Assembly: GCF_018139645.1 (NCBI RefSeq)
Contig: NZ_JAGSPM010000001.1
Coordinates: 620,001 to 684,000 of the forward strand
Direction: 5' to 3'
Length of the DNA: 64,000 nucleotides
Origin: Affinundibacterium baiyunense
GTDB lineage: Bacteria; Pseudomonadota; Gammaproteobacteria; Burkholderiales; Burkholderiaceae_D
How positions within the stretch are numbered: position 1 is the stretch's first letter; the number at the start of each line of letters is the position of its first letter. A program made the translations under genes and the position numbers. Shown here piece after piece: positions 1-8,503 of the stretch. The notes under the pieces were generated by a model. The model saw only the letters and a list, made by a program, of their open reading frames with translations. It did not search any database and had not been told where the DNA came from.

Positions 1-89
1 TGAGAACGCGCATAGATCTTCTTTCGCTCTTCAAACAAAGCCAGTTCTGCTTCGTCACTAGGCACTGGGATAATGGGTATTTTTTTCAT
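1..89 (-). CDS. ccoG: Cytochrome c oxidase accessory protein CcoG, N-terminal fragment
   Basis: Only the first 29 codons are inside the window; the gene continues past the left edge. The reading frame begins at an ATG at 89 and gives a start like MKKIPIIPVPSDEAEL, followed by FEERKKIYARS, which resembles the N-terminus of CcoG (FixG/RdxA family), a membrane polyferredoxin-like protein needed for copper handling during cbb3 oxidase assembly. It lies downstream of ccoP on the same strand, the usual ccoNOQP-ccoG order. The fragment is too short for domains to be seen, so the call rests on the N-terminal match and on context. Confidence 0.75.
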   Translation of the reverse strand, partial: MKKIPIIPVPSDEAELALFEERKKIYARS

Positions 90-264
90 TTTTAGTACGA
101 ATTCAATTTTGCTGTCTGACAGCGGCCAAACAGATCTTACAGGCTTAATGCCTTAAGGTGTGCGAATCCAAATTGCAGACACGCACACCACTTTACATCG
201 ATTTACTTCTTACAAACGTAATACAGTATTAAGTACTGTACTAATTACGGTACTAATTACTGCC

Positions 265-1272
265 TTACTTACTTGCAGAACTAGCATCCGTACTGACGGT
301 TTGTGCTGCATCACTAATTTGCTTCAATGCACTCGCTTCTGCATCCGTCACCGCGCCTGTATTTGATAAGCCCCATACGTATGCAGTCAACAAATGGATT
401 TTAGCATCTGTCAAAATTGCTTTATGCGCTGGCATTTGATTCGCACGACCTTTATTGATGGTTTCCATGATGTTTTCAATACCACCACCATATAACCAAA
501 CCTTATCGGTCAAGTTAGGTGCACCCAAAGCTTGATTGCCTTTGCCATCAGCGCCGTGACAAGCAGCACAAACACCAAACTTTGATTTACCAATTGCTGC
601 TTTAATTGGATCATGGGCAGCACCTGACAAACTCATGACATAGTTGGCGACATTTTTTACGTCATCATCAGAACCGATCGCAGCACCCATAGGAGGCATT
701 TGACCATGACGACCTTCCATCAAAGTAGTTTTAATCACTTCAGGCGTGCCACCATATAACCAATCGCTATCAGTCAAATTTGGATAGCCCTTGCCACCTT
801 GCGCGTCTGAACCATGACATTGTGCGCAACTGTTCAAAAACAAACGCTGACCAATTTCAATTGCTTGCGGATCTTTGGCGACCAACTTTACATCGGTATT
901 GAGATACTTATTAAATAAGGGACCGTATTGCTTCTCACCATCCTTCATTTCTTTCGCATAAGCACCTTCTTGACTCCAGCCAAATGTGCCCTGATAAGAG
1001 CCCATACCTGGATACACAATCAAATACCCAACACTGTAAATAATCGTCAAGTAAAACAACCACATCCACCATTTAGGCAATGGATTATTTTGCTCCATCA
1101 ATGACTCATCCCAAACATGCCCAGTAGTTTCTGCTGGCAGCGGCTTGCCGTCTGCACCAATCTTCACTTTGACTTTGGATTGAGACCACAACAACAATCC
1201 ACACGCCAGAATACTGATGCCTGTTAATACCGCAATCGCGGTACTCCACCATTCGCTAAAAAAATCTGCCAT
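265..1272 (-). CDS. ccoP: cbb3-type cytochrome c oxidase subunit III (CcoP)
   Basis: Dihaem cytochrome c subunit of the cbb3 (C-family haem-copper) oxidase; it accepts electrons from soluble cytochrome c in the periplasm and passes them to CcoO/CcoN. The 335-residue protein has an N-terminal membrane segment (about residues 11-30), a second hydrophobic segment at about 68-88, and two class I c-type haem sites, CAQCH at 149-153 and CAACH at 235-239. Methionines in the QMPP (about 191-194) and QMPA (about 279-282) contexts are the probable axial ligands. Its ATG lies 2 nt after the ccoQ stop, so the two are probably translationally coupled. Length and architecture are normal for the family. Confidence 0.97.
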   Translation of the reverse strand: MADFFSEWWSTAIAVLTGISILACGLLLWSQSKVKVKIGADGKPLPAETTGHVWDESLMEQNNPLPKWWMWLFYLTIIYSVGYLIVYPGMGSYQGTFGWSQEGAYAKEMKDGEKQYGPLFNKYLNTDVKLVAKDPQAIEIGQRLFLNSCAQCHGSDAQGGKGYPNLTDSDWLYGGTPEVIKTTLMEGRHGQMPPMGAAIGSDDDVKNVANYVMSLSGAAHDPIKAAIGKSKFGVCAACHGADGKGNQALGAPNLTDKVWLYGGGIENIMETINKGRANQMPAHKAILTDAKIHLLTAYVWGLSNTGAVTDAEASALKQISDAAQTVSTDASSASK

Positions 1273-1274
1273 GG

Positions 1275-1421
1275 CTATTTTCCATTCTCATTATCAAGTG
1301 GCAATTTTGCCAATTCTTCAAAACGGGCTTTGTTCTTAGAACTAAATGCCCAGTACAGGATGCCAATAAAAGCAATCAGACTAACCACTGTCATCACGCT
1401 ACTTAAAATTGTAAAGTTCAT
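1275..1421 (-). CDS. ccoQ: cbb3-type cytochrome c oxidase subunit IV (CcoQ)
   Basis: A 48-codon reading frame in the gap between ccoO and ccoP. It encodes a single-span membrane protein: MNFTILSSVMTVVSLIAF, then a short hydrophobic continuation ending in YWAF, then a charged cytoplasmic tail with KNKARFEELAKLP. This is the typical CcoQ/FixQ pattern (about 50-70 residues, one helix, a WA(F/Y)S-type junction). CcoQ stabilises the cbb3 complex, particularly the CcoP interaction. The position, the single helix and the 2-nt spacing to ccoP support the call; sequence similarity in a protein this short is weak evidence on its own. Confidence 0.88.
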   Translation of the reverse strand: MNFTILSSVMTVVSLIAFIGILYWAFSSKNKARFEELAKLPLDNENGK

Positions 1422-1451
1422 CTTCAATTCTCCTGAAAGATTTCCGACACC

Positions 1452-2069
1452 CTAGTTCTTGTTTTTGATTGCAGTACCCAATACCTGCAAATACGCAATC
1501 AAGGCTTCCATTTCTGTTTTACCAGAGACTTCCTCAGCAGCTTTTGCAATTTGCTCATCGGTATATGGCACGCCCAAAGTCTTCATCGCACGCATTCTTG
1601 GTGCCATTCCTGCACCATCAACCGTTGCCTTCAACAGCCAAGGATAAGCCGGCATGTTGGACTCTGGCACTACGGAACGTGGATCAGTTAAGTGATCTTT
1701 ATGCCATGTGTCACTGTAACGTCCACCGACACGTGCCAAATCTGGGCCTGTACGCTTACTACCCCATTGGAATGGGTGATCATAAACAGACTCACCTGCA
1801 ACAGAATAGTGACCATAGCGTTCAGTTTCAGCACGGAACGGACGGATCATTTGTGAGTGACAGCCGTAGCAGCCCTCACGCAGATACACATCACGCCCAG
1901 CCAATTCTAAAGCGCTGTAAGGCTTCATGCCCTGCACTGCTTGTGTCGTCGTTTTCTGAAAAAACAGTGGCACGATTTCAACCAAACCACCAACACTGAT
2001 CGTCAAGATGACCAGCACTAACATAAGACCGATATTGCGCTCGATCAAATCATGAGTAAATTTACGCAT
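1452..2069 (-). CDS. ccoO: cbb3-type cytochrome c oxidase subunit II (CcoO)
   Basis: Monohaem cytochrome c subunit of the cbb3 oxidase, anchored by one N-terminal helix (about residues 14-32) with its haem domain in the periplasm. The haem-binding motif is CYGCH at 67-71, in the [12 protein letters not shown] context that is diagnostic for CcoO. The 205-residue length is typical. It follows ccoN by 27 nt and precedes ccoQ by 30 nt on the same strand, so it belongs to the ccoNOQP transcript. Confidence 0.97.
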   Translation of the reverse strand: MRKFTHDLIERNIGLMLVLVILTISVGGLVEIVPLFFQKTTTQAVQGMKPYSALELAGRDVYLREGCYGCHSQMIRPFRAETERYGHYSVAGESVYDHPFQWGSKRTGPDLARVGGRYSDTWHKDHLTDPRSVVPESNMPAYPWLLKATVDGAGMAPRMRAMKTLGVPYTDEQIAKAAEEVSGKTEMEALIAYLQVLGTAIKNKN

Positions 2070-2096
2070 TGAGATTCTCCTGATGATTACTCGAGA

Positions 2097-3536
2097 TTAG
2101 GCGTGAGCCGAATGTGCTGGCAATGCAGGAATCGCATTGTTCACAGGTTTTGCGAGCATCATCGTTTTTGCAACGTTGTATACCATCAACAGCATACCGC
2201 TCAGATACAAGACGCCACCAGCTAGACGAATCACATAGTATGGATAAGTCGCTTTCACAGACTCAACAAATGAGTAAGTCAAAGTACCGTCTTCATTCAC
2301 TGCGCGCCACATTAAACCTTGCATAACACCTGCAATCCACATCGCCGCGATATACAAAACGATACCAATCGTCGCAATCCAGAAGTGCATTTCAATCAAA
2401 CGCTTGCTATACATTTCTGTTTGACCAAACAGACGTGGAACAAGGTAATACAAACTACCGATAGAGATAAAGCCGACCCAACCCAAGGCACCGGAATGGA
2501 CGTGACCAACAGTCCAATCAGTGTAATGTGAAAGTGCATTGACCGTCTTGATCGCCATCATTGGACCTTCGAAAGTAGACATACCGTAGAAGGACAAAGA
2601 AACAATTAAGAAACGCAAGATAGGATCTGAACGCAACTTACTCCAAGCACCAGACAAAGTCATGATACCGTTGACCATACCGCCCCATGATGGTGCCAGC
2701 AAAATCAAGGAGAACAGCATACCAATCGACTGCGCCCAATCAGGCAAAGCGGTGTAATGCAAATGATGCGGACCCGCCCACATATATGTAAAAATCAATG
2801 CCCAGAAGTGAACGATGGACAAACGATAAGAGTAAACCGGACGACCAATTTGTTTTGGAACAAAGTAGTACATCATGCCCAAGAAACCAGCTGTCAAAAA
2901 GAAACCAACCGCGTTATGGCCGTACCACCATTGCACCATGGCGTCTTGCACACCAGAATAAGCGGAATAAGATTTCATGAACGACACTGGCATCGCTGCA
3001 CTATTGACGATATGCAGAACCGCTACCGCAACAATGAAGGCACCGAAAAACCAGTTCGCGACATAGATATGCTCTACTTTACGCTTAACGATCGTACCAA
3101 AGAAGACGATCGCGTAAGATACCCAAACTACCGCGATCAAAATATCGATAGGCCATTCCAATTCGGCATACTCTTTACCTTGAGTAAAACCCAGTGGCAG
3201 ACTAACTGCAGCGGCAACAATCACCAATTGCCAGCCCCAGAACACGAACTCGATCAGTGGTCCACCGAATAAACGCGCATTCGTAGTACGTTGAACAACG
3301 TAAAACGAGGTCGCAAATAAGGCGCAGCCACCAAAGGCAAAAATCACCGCATTGGTATGCAATGGACGCAATCGCCCATAGCTCAACCAAGAAATACCGG
3401 ATAAAAATTCTGGCCAGGCAAGTTGAGTTGCAATCAATACGCCAACCAGCATACCGACTACGCCCCAAACTACTGCCATGACAGAAAATTGGCGAACAAC
3501 TCTATAGTTGTAGGTGTTTTCATTGTTTATTGTCAT
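2097..3536 (-). CDS. ccoN: cbb3-type cytochrome c oxidase catalytic subunit I (CcoN)
   Basis: Catalytic subunit of the cbb3 oxidase: 12 membrane helices holding low-spin haem b and the haem b3/CuB centre that reduces O2 to water and pumps protons. The 479-residue sequence has the family hallmarks, including the haem-ligand context [14 protein letters not shown] near residue 57-70, WWYGHNAV, the [16 protein letters not shown] stretch with adjacent histidines, and HVHSGALGW toward the C-terminal half. It is the first gene of ccoNOQP and lies about 60 bp downstream of a perfect FNR/Anr box, which predicts induction at low oxygen. Confidence 0.98.
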   Translation of the reverse strand: MTINNENTYNYRVVRQFSVMAVVWGVVGMLVGVLIATQLAWPEFLSGISWLSYGRLRPLHTNAVIFAFGGCALFATSFYVVQRTTNARLFGGPLIEFVFWGWQLVIVAAAVSLPLGFTQGKEYAELEWPIDILIAVVWVSYAIVFFGTIVKRKVEHIYVANWFFGAFIVAVAVLHIVNSAAMPVSFMKSYSAYSGVQDAMVQWWYGHNAVGFFLTAGFLGMMYYFVPKQIGRPVYSYRLSIVHFWALIFTYMWAGPHHLHYTALPDWAQSIGMLFSLILLAPSWGGMVNGIMTLSGAWSKLRSDPILRFLIVSLSFYGMSTFEGPMMAIKTVNALSHYTDWTVGHVHSGALGWVGFISIGSLYYLVPRLFGQTEMYSKRLIEMHFWIATIGIVLYIAAMWIAGVMQGLMWRAVNEDGTLTYSFVESVKATYPYYVIRLAGGVLYLSGMLLMVYNVAKTMMLAKPVNNAIPALPAHSAHA

Positions 3537-3566
3537 GATCTCACTCGGTTAAAAAAATACAGTTGC

Positions 3567-3608
3567 AGGATAACAATCGTTCCTCAGAGCTACATTGATA
3601 CAAATCAA
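3567..3608 (-). promoter_or_regulatory. FNR/Anr-dependent promoter of ccoNOQP
   Basis: On the minus strand a perfect dyad TTGAT-TTGT-ATCAA occupies 3608-3595. Twenty-two nt further on is TATCCT (3572-3567), a 4/6 match to the sigma70 -10 box. This is the geometry of a class II FNR promoter (box centred near -41.5), which puts the predicted transcription start at about 3560 and leaves a leader of about 24 nt before ccoN. cbb3 oxidases of proteobacteria are commonly FNR/Anr-controlled. The FNR-type regulator itself is not in this window. Confidence 0.85.
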
Positions 3609-3745
3609 ATATAACCTGTATTGCAAAGCAACTTTTCATTGTTTTGAATATTTGCCGAAGATAACTACCAAAACACCACAAATTCTTCGCAAATTTCCAC
3701 TTCCGAGATCAATTTAATACACCACTGCAAGGATCAATCAAATGA

Positions 3746-3763
3746 CAATATCTTGTGATATTG
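3746..3763. repeat. Perfect inverted repeat upstream of the cco promoter
   Basis: CAATATC-TTGT-GATATTG, two 7-bp arms with a 4-nt spacer, about 150 bp upstream of the FNR box in the 315-bp gap between ppiD and ccoN. It has no run of T on either side, so it does not look like a terminator. It could be an operator. I do not recognise it as the site of a known regulator. The rest of the gap holds the cco promoter and the ppiD terminator. Confidence 0.4.
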
Positions 3764-3802
3764 CAACCAAAAGTAGATGAAGAGAATTATTCGATTAAAC
3801 AT

Positions 3803-3832
3803 AAAAAAAGCAGCCCTAAGGCTGCTTTTTTT
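3803..3832 (-). terminator. Intrinsic terminator of ppiD
   Basis: A 7-bp stem AGCAGCC/GGCTGCT (3809-3815 with 3820-3826) and a 4-nt loop. It is flanked by an A-run on the left and a T-run on the right, so it has a U-tract on both strands. It lies about 20 nt past the ppiD stop. Confidence 0.9.
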
Positions 3833-3851
3833 CAAACCAATCAACGAGAAA

Positions 3852-5771
3852 TCAAGGTGCACTAGTAGTCGATTTCGCGTTCAATGCCGTCTTGTTAATT
3901 TCAACTTTTGCTTTCTTCTTTAAAGCTTCCACAAAGCTGTAAATGTCTTGTTGTGCCGCTGCATTCTCTAGCTGTTGCGCTTCACTTGCACGACGAGCAG
4001 GATCTGGCGTGCCGGCAGCTACTTTGGCAATACGATACACACTATAGCCAACACCAGGCACATCGACACCAACAAATGTTGGCAATTTTGTGACGTCGGC
4101 TTTCATGATCGCCAATAAGGCATCATTGCTTAAATCAGCCTTCTTCAAGCGAGACACTATCTTCACTTCAGAGAAATCATTGGTACTATCTACCGATTTC
4201 AATGCAGCTAATTTTGCCTCACCGTTTTTCTTCGCCAATGCCAAAGCCTCAACTTCCAACACTTTGGCCTGAATCAGTGTTTTAACTTCGTCGAATGGGC
4301 GCTTTGAGGCTGGCTTGTATTCAACAACGCGGCCAGATACAAGCGTATTTGGTGCGATTTCAATCGCCTCAATATTGTTCTTTTTCTTTAACGCGTCATC
4401 AGAAAAAATCGCGCTCAAGAATTTCGGATTATTCGCTACCATGGTTGCTGGCATTCCTGGAATAGGCTGACGATTTAAGTTTGAAACCTTCTCGATTTTC
4501 AACTTCAATTTGTCAGCGACCGCTTGCAAACTATCCGCTTGCTCATATACGGTATTTGTAAAAGTCTCAGCTGCCTCAGCATAGGCTTTCGTTGCTTTCT
4601 GCTTCTTAATATCGCTAATCAACTGCGCCTTTACTTCATCCAAAGGCTTCACAGCGGCTGGCTTAATCGCCGTCAATTGAATGATATGAATACCGAAATC
4701 AGTTTGCACCAATCCACTAATTTCACCCTCTTTCAGTTTGAATGCGGTTTCATCAAACGCTTTAACCATCGCACCGCGCGCGAAGAAATCTAGATCACCA
4801 CCACGCTCAGCAGAGCCCGGATCTTGTGAGTTTTCTTTCGCTAACTTTGCAAATTGTGACGGATCTTTACGCACCTGTGCCAACAAAGCTTCTGCCTTCG
4901 CTTTCACATTTTTTGCTTCGTCCGCAGAAGCATCTTTTTTCAAATTAAGCAAAATGTGACTCGCACGACGCAATTCATCGGTTGAGTAATTTTTCATGTT
5001 TTGATCGTAGTGTGCTTTGACCTCAGCATCAGCAACCACAATCTGCTCTGCTAACACATCGTTGCTGAGCACGACATATTCAGCATTGACCAACTCCGGA
5101 ATTTCAAATTGTTTTGCGTTCTTGTCGTAATAAGCACGCAACATCTCATCAGTAATCTTGATTGAAGCAGCGAAATCTTTCGCATTAAAGTTAAGCGCTT
5201 GAACTTCGCGCTCTTGCTCAGAGATTAGCGCAATGCGATTCGCAATTGTTTTAGAACTAATTGCCGTATTTTGAACCGCACCAATTAACTGCTGCATAGT
5301 CATATCTTGACGCAAGCTTGCCTCGTACATCACAGGTGTCATGCCTTGCATCGCTAACAAACTTTTATAGCGTTCTCCGTCAAAAGAGTTATCCTCTTTT
5401 TTTAATCCTGGCGTTTCCAAAATAGTTTGTTGCAATACTTGATCAGATACGGTCAATTTACTCTTTACCGCTTCTGCAGTCAGTGCTTTTCGAGCGATCA
5501 AATCATCCAACACATTTTGGCGCGCTTCTGGCGTGTTCAACATCTGAGCATCGAACTCAGGCCCATACGCTTGTTTCAAACGATCGAGTTGATTACTCAA
5601 AGCCTGATCAAATTCTTGTTGACTAATAGCTTGACCAGCGACCGTCGCGACATTGGTTCTCACATCGCGTTGCGTGAAACTTTCAATACCAAAGAAGGCA
5701 AATGAAGGGAAAATAATCACCAACAGCACGCCTTGCATGATGCGTTTATGGGTACGGATATACTCAAACAT
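3852..5771 (-). CDS. ppiD: Periplasmic chaperone / peptidyl-prolyl isomerase PpiD
   Basis: Inner-membrane-anchored periplasmic chaperone of the SurA/PpiD family, which works near the SecYEG exit on newly exported proteins. The 639-residue protein has a short cytoplasmic start (MFEYIRTHKR), one membrane helix (about residues 12-28), an N-terminal SurA-like chaperone region, a single parvulin domain at about 268-368 (starting ASHILLNLKK, with the GGDLDFFARG signature near 324-333 and ending FGIHIIQLT), and a C-terminal chaperone-like domain. The usual PpiD size is about 620-640. It lies after hupB and two tRNAs on the same strand, matching the lon-hupB-ppiD neighbourhood of other proteobacteria, although lon is not next to hupB here. 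Confidence 0.95.
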   Translation of the reverse strand: MFEYIRTHKRIMQGVLLVIIFPSFAFFGIESFTQRDVRTNVATVAGQAISQQEFDQALSNQLDRLKQAYGPEFDAQMLNTPEARQNVLDDLIARKALTAEAVKSKLTVSDQVLQQTILETPGLKKEDNSFDGERYKSLLAMQGMTPVMYEASLRQDMTMQQLIGAVQNTAISSKTIANRIALISEQEREVQALNFNAKDFAASIKITDEMLRAYYDKNAKQFEIPELVNAEYVVLSNDVLAEQIVVADAEVKAHYDQNMKNYSTDELRRASHILLNLKKDASADEAKNVKAKAEALLAQVRKDPSQFAKLAKENSQDPGSAERGGDLDFFARGAMVKAFDETAFKLKEGEISGLVQTDFGIHIIQLTAIKPAAVKPLDEVKAQLISDIKKQKATKAYAEAAETFTNTVYEQADSLQAVADKLKLKIEKVSNLNRQPIPGMPATMVANNPKFLSAIFSDDALKKKNNIEAIEIAPNTLVSGRVVEYKPASKRPFDEVKTLIQAKVLEVEALALAKKNGEAKLAALKSVDSTNDFSEVKIVSRLKKADLSNDALLAIMKADVTKLPTFVGVDVPGVGYSVYRIAKVAAGTPDPARRASEAQQLENAAAQQDIYSFVEALKKKAKVEINKTALNAKSTTSAP

Positions 5772-5817
5772 GATTGACCAATCAATTCGAAAATTTACGA
5801 CAAAAAATAAATATAAA

Positions 5818-5843
5818 AAAAGGCGAACAGATGTTCGCCTTTT
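5818..5843 (-). terminator. Intrinsic terminator of the tRNA-Val/tRNA-Asp transcript
   Basis: An 11-bp perfect stem AAAAGGCGAAC/GTTCGCCTTTT (5818-5828 with 5833-5843) and a 4-nt loop, starting 6 nt past the mature 3' end of tRNA-Asp. On the minus strand the stem runs straight into a U-rich stretch. It separates the tRNA unit from ppiD. Confidence 0.9.
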
Positions 5844-5849
5844 AGATGT

Positions 5850-5926
5850 TGGCGGAGCGGACGGGGCTCGAACCCGCGACCCCCGGCGTGACAGGCCGGT
5901 ATTCTAACCAACTGAACTACCACTCC
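5850..5926 (-). tRNA. tRNA-Asp (anticodon GTC)
   Basis: 77-nt cloverleaf on the minus strand beginning GGAGTGGTAGTTCAG. The acceptor stem GGAGTGG pairs with CCGCTCC (one G-U pair), the anticodon GTC sits in the loop CTGTCAC, the T-arm is GGGTTCGAGCCCC, and the 3' CCA is encoded. Confidence 0.97.
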
Positions 5927-5947
5927 AAATTCTTGCTGTTTTATGTC

Positions 5948-6023
5948 TGGTGGGCGCTGAGAGGCTCGAACTCCCGACCTAAGCCTTGTAAGGGCTCCGC
6001 TCTACCAACTGAGCTAAGCGCCC
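5948..6023 (-). tRNA. tRNA-Val (anticodon TAC)
   Basis: 76-nt cloverleaf on the minus strand beginning GGGCGCTTAGCTCAG. The acceptor stem GGGCGCT/AGCGCCC is perfect, the anticodon loop CTTACAA gives TAC, the T-arm contains GTTCGAG, and CCA is encoded. It is 21 nt upstream of tRNA-Asp and probably cotranscribed with it, perhaps also with hupB. Confidence 0.97.
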
Positions 6024-6069
6024 GACATTAAAACAATTTGTGACCTGCCGAGGCAAATCACGAAGAACA

Positions 6070-6342
6070 TTAGTTTACCGCATCTTTCAAAGCTTTGCCA
6101 GGCTTAAATTTAGGAACCTTAGCAGATTTGATTTTGATCGCTTCACCAGTACGTGGGTTACGACCTGTACGCGCAGCACGCTTGCCTACAGAAAAAGTAC
6201 CAAAGCCAACCAAGGTCACGGTGCCGTTTTTCTTCAATGTTGTTTTAACTGCAGCAATCATTGCGTCCAATGCACGAGCAGATGCTGCTTTAGACAAATC
6301 AGCAGATTTAGCGATATGGTCGATCAATTCAGTTTTATTCAC
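6070..6342 (-). CDS. hupB: DNA-binding protein HU-beta
   Basis: Small nucleoid-associated protein that bends DNA as a dimer. The 90-residue sequence matches HU throughout: [18 protein letters not shown] at the N-terminus, the [19 protein letters not shown] beta-arm core with its conserved Arg-Asn-Pro tip near residue 63, and [13 protein letters not shown] at the end. The start codon is GTG at 6342, preceded by an AGGGG Shine-Dalgarno sequence about 8 nt upstream. The gene heads a minus-strand stretch followed by tRNA-Val, tRNA-Asp and ppiD. Confidence 0.97.
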   Translation of the reverse strand: MNKTELIDHIAKSADLSKAASARALDAMIAAVKTTLKKNGTVTLVGFGTFSVGKRAARTGRNPRTGEAIKIKSAKVPKFKPGKALKDAVN

Positions 6343-6762
6343 TTACGGTCCCCTCACAAAAAATTAAGACTACGATGATATTTCGACTTTTTAATTCAAC
6401 CCGCAATCAGCATGCGGGTTAGCGGAAATTTTGCATCCGGTATTAGATCAATTCGATCCGCATTGTGTCAAGCAGTTTGCTAGCTTTTTTGAATTCCATT
6501 TAAAAAAAACAGAAAAAACCTGCAAACAGTGATCAGCAAACATTAGAAAAGCGCTTGAAATAAAAGTTCAACATGATCTTAGCATCCAATTCATACACAA
6601 AAAAACGAAGCCACACCGACTCTTTATACGAACATAAAATTAATCAAAGTCACTGAATATCTAACTCAGTCATCCGAGGCATGCACATGGACAACAAAAA
6701 ATCGCATATAGTTAAGCCCTTTTTCGTTTTAATTTTCGTTTTAATTTATACGGTTTATTCTC
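6343..6762. other. Divergent intergenic region hupB/nadB
   Basis: 420 bp of AT-rich DNA between two divergent genes, expected to hold both promoters. I see one perfect 7-bp inverted repeat AACCCGC/GCGGGTT (6398-6404 with 6414-6420, 9-nt loop) inside what would be the hupB leader, and AT-rich tracts around 6480-6530. No reading frame in it resembles a known protein. Confidence 0.6.
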
Positions 6763-8385
6763 ATGATGAAATTTGATGTCGCCATTGTTGGAAGTGGTTT
6801 AGCAGGATTATCGGTTGCCTTACATCTAGCGAAGACCCATAAAGTCGCCATCATTTCTAAACGCACACTGCTCGATGGCGCAAGCAATTGGGCGCAAGGC
6901 GGGATCGCAGCGGTACTAGATTCGCACGACAGTCATGAGCAACATATTTCCGATACGATTATTGCAGGTGGAGGCTTATGCGATGAAGCAGCGACCAGAG
7001 CAATTATCGAACAAGGTCGGGCAGCGATCGACTGGCTGATTGAGCAAGGCGTGCCTTTCACTAAAGACCAACATGCAGAACTCGGTTTTCACCTGACACG
7101 CGAAGGCGGCCACAGCCAAAGAAGAATTATTCACGCAGCTGACGCAACTGGACACGCGGTGCAAGTCACGCTTGAGCAGCTTGTTAGAAACCACCCGAAC
7201 ATCAGTTTATTTGAACATCATTATGCAATTGATGTCATCACTTCAAGCAAGATCGGCGATACATCTGCGACTCCACGTTGCCTTGGTTTATATGTGCAAG
7301 ATGTAAAAACTGGCGCTGTCCACACTTTCGCTGCACAACATACTGTGATGGCAACGGGTGGCGCGGGTAAAGTTTATTTATATACGACCAATCCAGACAC
7401 TGCCACTGGTGACGGCATTGCAATGGCATGGCGCGCCGGCTGTCGCGTCTCCAATATGGAGTTCATGCAATTTCATCCTACCTGTTTGTATCACCCTTAT
7501 GCAAAATCCTTTTTGGTGACAGAAGCTGTGCGTGGTGAAGGTGGCATTTTGAAATTGCCACCCGAGGCTGGTGCTGCTGCTGGCACAAGATTTATGTTAG
7601 CGCACGATGAACGCGCAGAGCTTGCACCAAGGGATGTAGTTGCACGAGCGATCGATTTTGAAATGAAAAAACGCGGGCTCGATTATGTTGAGCTCGACAT
7701 CAGTCATCAGCCATCAGAATTTTTAAGAGAACATTTCCCAACGATCTATGCACGCTGCTTAGAACTAGGCATCGATATTACCAAGCAAGCGATCCCTGTC
7801 GTACCAGCAGTTCACTTTACCTGCGGCGGCGTCGTGACCGACACCTTGGGACGCACCGACATTCCTGCCCTTTATGCTGTTGGTGAGACCGCTTACACTG
7901 GCTTACATGGAGCGAATCGCTTAGCGAGCAATTCGCTGTTAGAGTGTTTAGTCGTTGGCAAAGCCGCGGCGCAACACATCAGTGAGCAAGAATATTTTGA
8001 TATTCCAGACTTACCTGCCTGGGACGAAAGTCGCGTATCCGATGCAGATGAAGAGGTGGTCATCGCCAATAACTGGGATGAATTACGTCGTTTCATGTGG
8101 AATTATGTCGGGATCGTGCGCACCACCAAGCGTCTCGAGAGAGCAAAACACCGCATCAAGCTGCTCAAAGAGGAAATCGACGAGTACTACGCGAATTTCC
8201 GTATTTCGAATAATTTGTTAGAACTTCGCAATCTAGTAGAAGTTGCCTCACTAATCGTCAATAGCGCTTTATCACGTCGCGAAAGTCGCGGTTTACACTT
8301 TAGTAGAGACTACCCAAATACACTTCCTAAGGCATTGCCAACCGTACTTTCACCAAAACAAAAATTAAAAGCGCCAAAGAAATAA
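6763..8385 (+). CDS. nadB: L-aspartate oxidase
   Basis: FAD-dependent oxidation of L-aspartate to iminoaspartate, the first step of de novo NAD synthesis (the product goes to NadA). The 540-residue protein starts with the Rossmann FAD motif [17 protein letters not shown] (GxGxxG at 10-15), then has [24 protein letters not shown], the EFMQFHPT motif and the late [20 protein letters not shown] signature, all typical of the fumarate-reductase/NadB flavoprotein family. HLTREGGHS and the genomic isolation from any Fe-S subunit favour NadB over SdhA/FrdA. nadA and nadC are not in the window. No strong Shine-Dalgarno precedes the tandem ATGATG start. Confidence 0.95.
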   Translation: MMKFDVAIVGSGLAGLSVALHLAKTHKVAIISKRTLLDGASNWAQGGIAAVLDSHDSHEQHISDTIIAGGGLCDEAATRAIIEQGRAAIDWLIEQGVPFTKDQHAELGFHLTREGGHSQRRIIHAADATGHAVQVTLEQLVRNHPNISLFEHHYAIDVITSSKIGDTSATPRCLGLYVQDVKTGAVHTFAAQHTVMATGGAGKVYLYTTNPDTATGDGIAMAWRAGCRVSNMEFMQFHPTCLYHPYAKSFLVTEAVRGEGGILKLPPEAGAAAGTRFMLAHDERAELAPRDVVARAIDFEMKKRGLDYVELDISHQPSEFLREHFPTIYARCLELGIDITKQAIPVVPAVHFTCGGVVTDTLGRTDIPALYAVGETAYTGLHGANRLASNSLLECLVVGKAAAQHISEQEYFDIPDLPAWDESRVSDADEEVVIANNWDELRRFMWNYVGIVRTTKRLERAKHRIKLLKEEIDEYYANFRISNNLLELRNLVEVASLIVNSALSRRESRGLHFSRDYPNTLPKALPTVLSPKQKLKAPKK

Positions 8386-8424
8386 TTAGCAGGTAAGCAC
8401 AGCACTGAAATCTGACTTATTTAA

Positions 8425-8462
8425 AACGGCGTAAATCAATGCACACAAAGATTTACGCCGTT
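8425..8462. terminator. Hairpin between convergent nadB and radA
   Basis: A 13-bp perfect stem AACGGCGTAAATC/GATTTACGCCGTT (8425-8437 with 8450-8462) and a 12-nt loop. It is positioned as a shared terminator for the convergent pair. The U-tract is weak on the plus strand (TTATTTG), so termination efficiency is uncertain. Confidence 0.7.
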
Positions 8463-8503
8463 ATTTGCGCTGTTCTTGGCTCAAAAATACATCAGTCACT
8501 GAA

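Noticed and set aside
5653-6031. Two plus-strand frames across the tRNA-Asp/tRNA-Val region
   Set aside because: They are antisense to tRNAs and produce the familiar false proteins with ERTGLEPATPGVTG-like text that come from tRNA sequence.
6898-8385. nadB considered as a succinate dehydrogenase/fumarate reductase flavoprotein
   Set aside because: No Fe-S or membrane-anchor subunit genes adjoin, and the length and HLTREGGHS context are those of L-aspartate oxidase.
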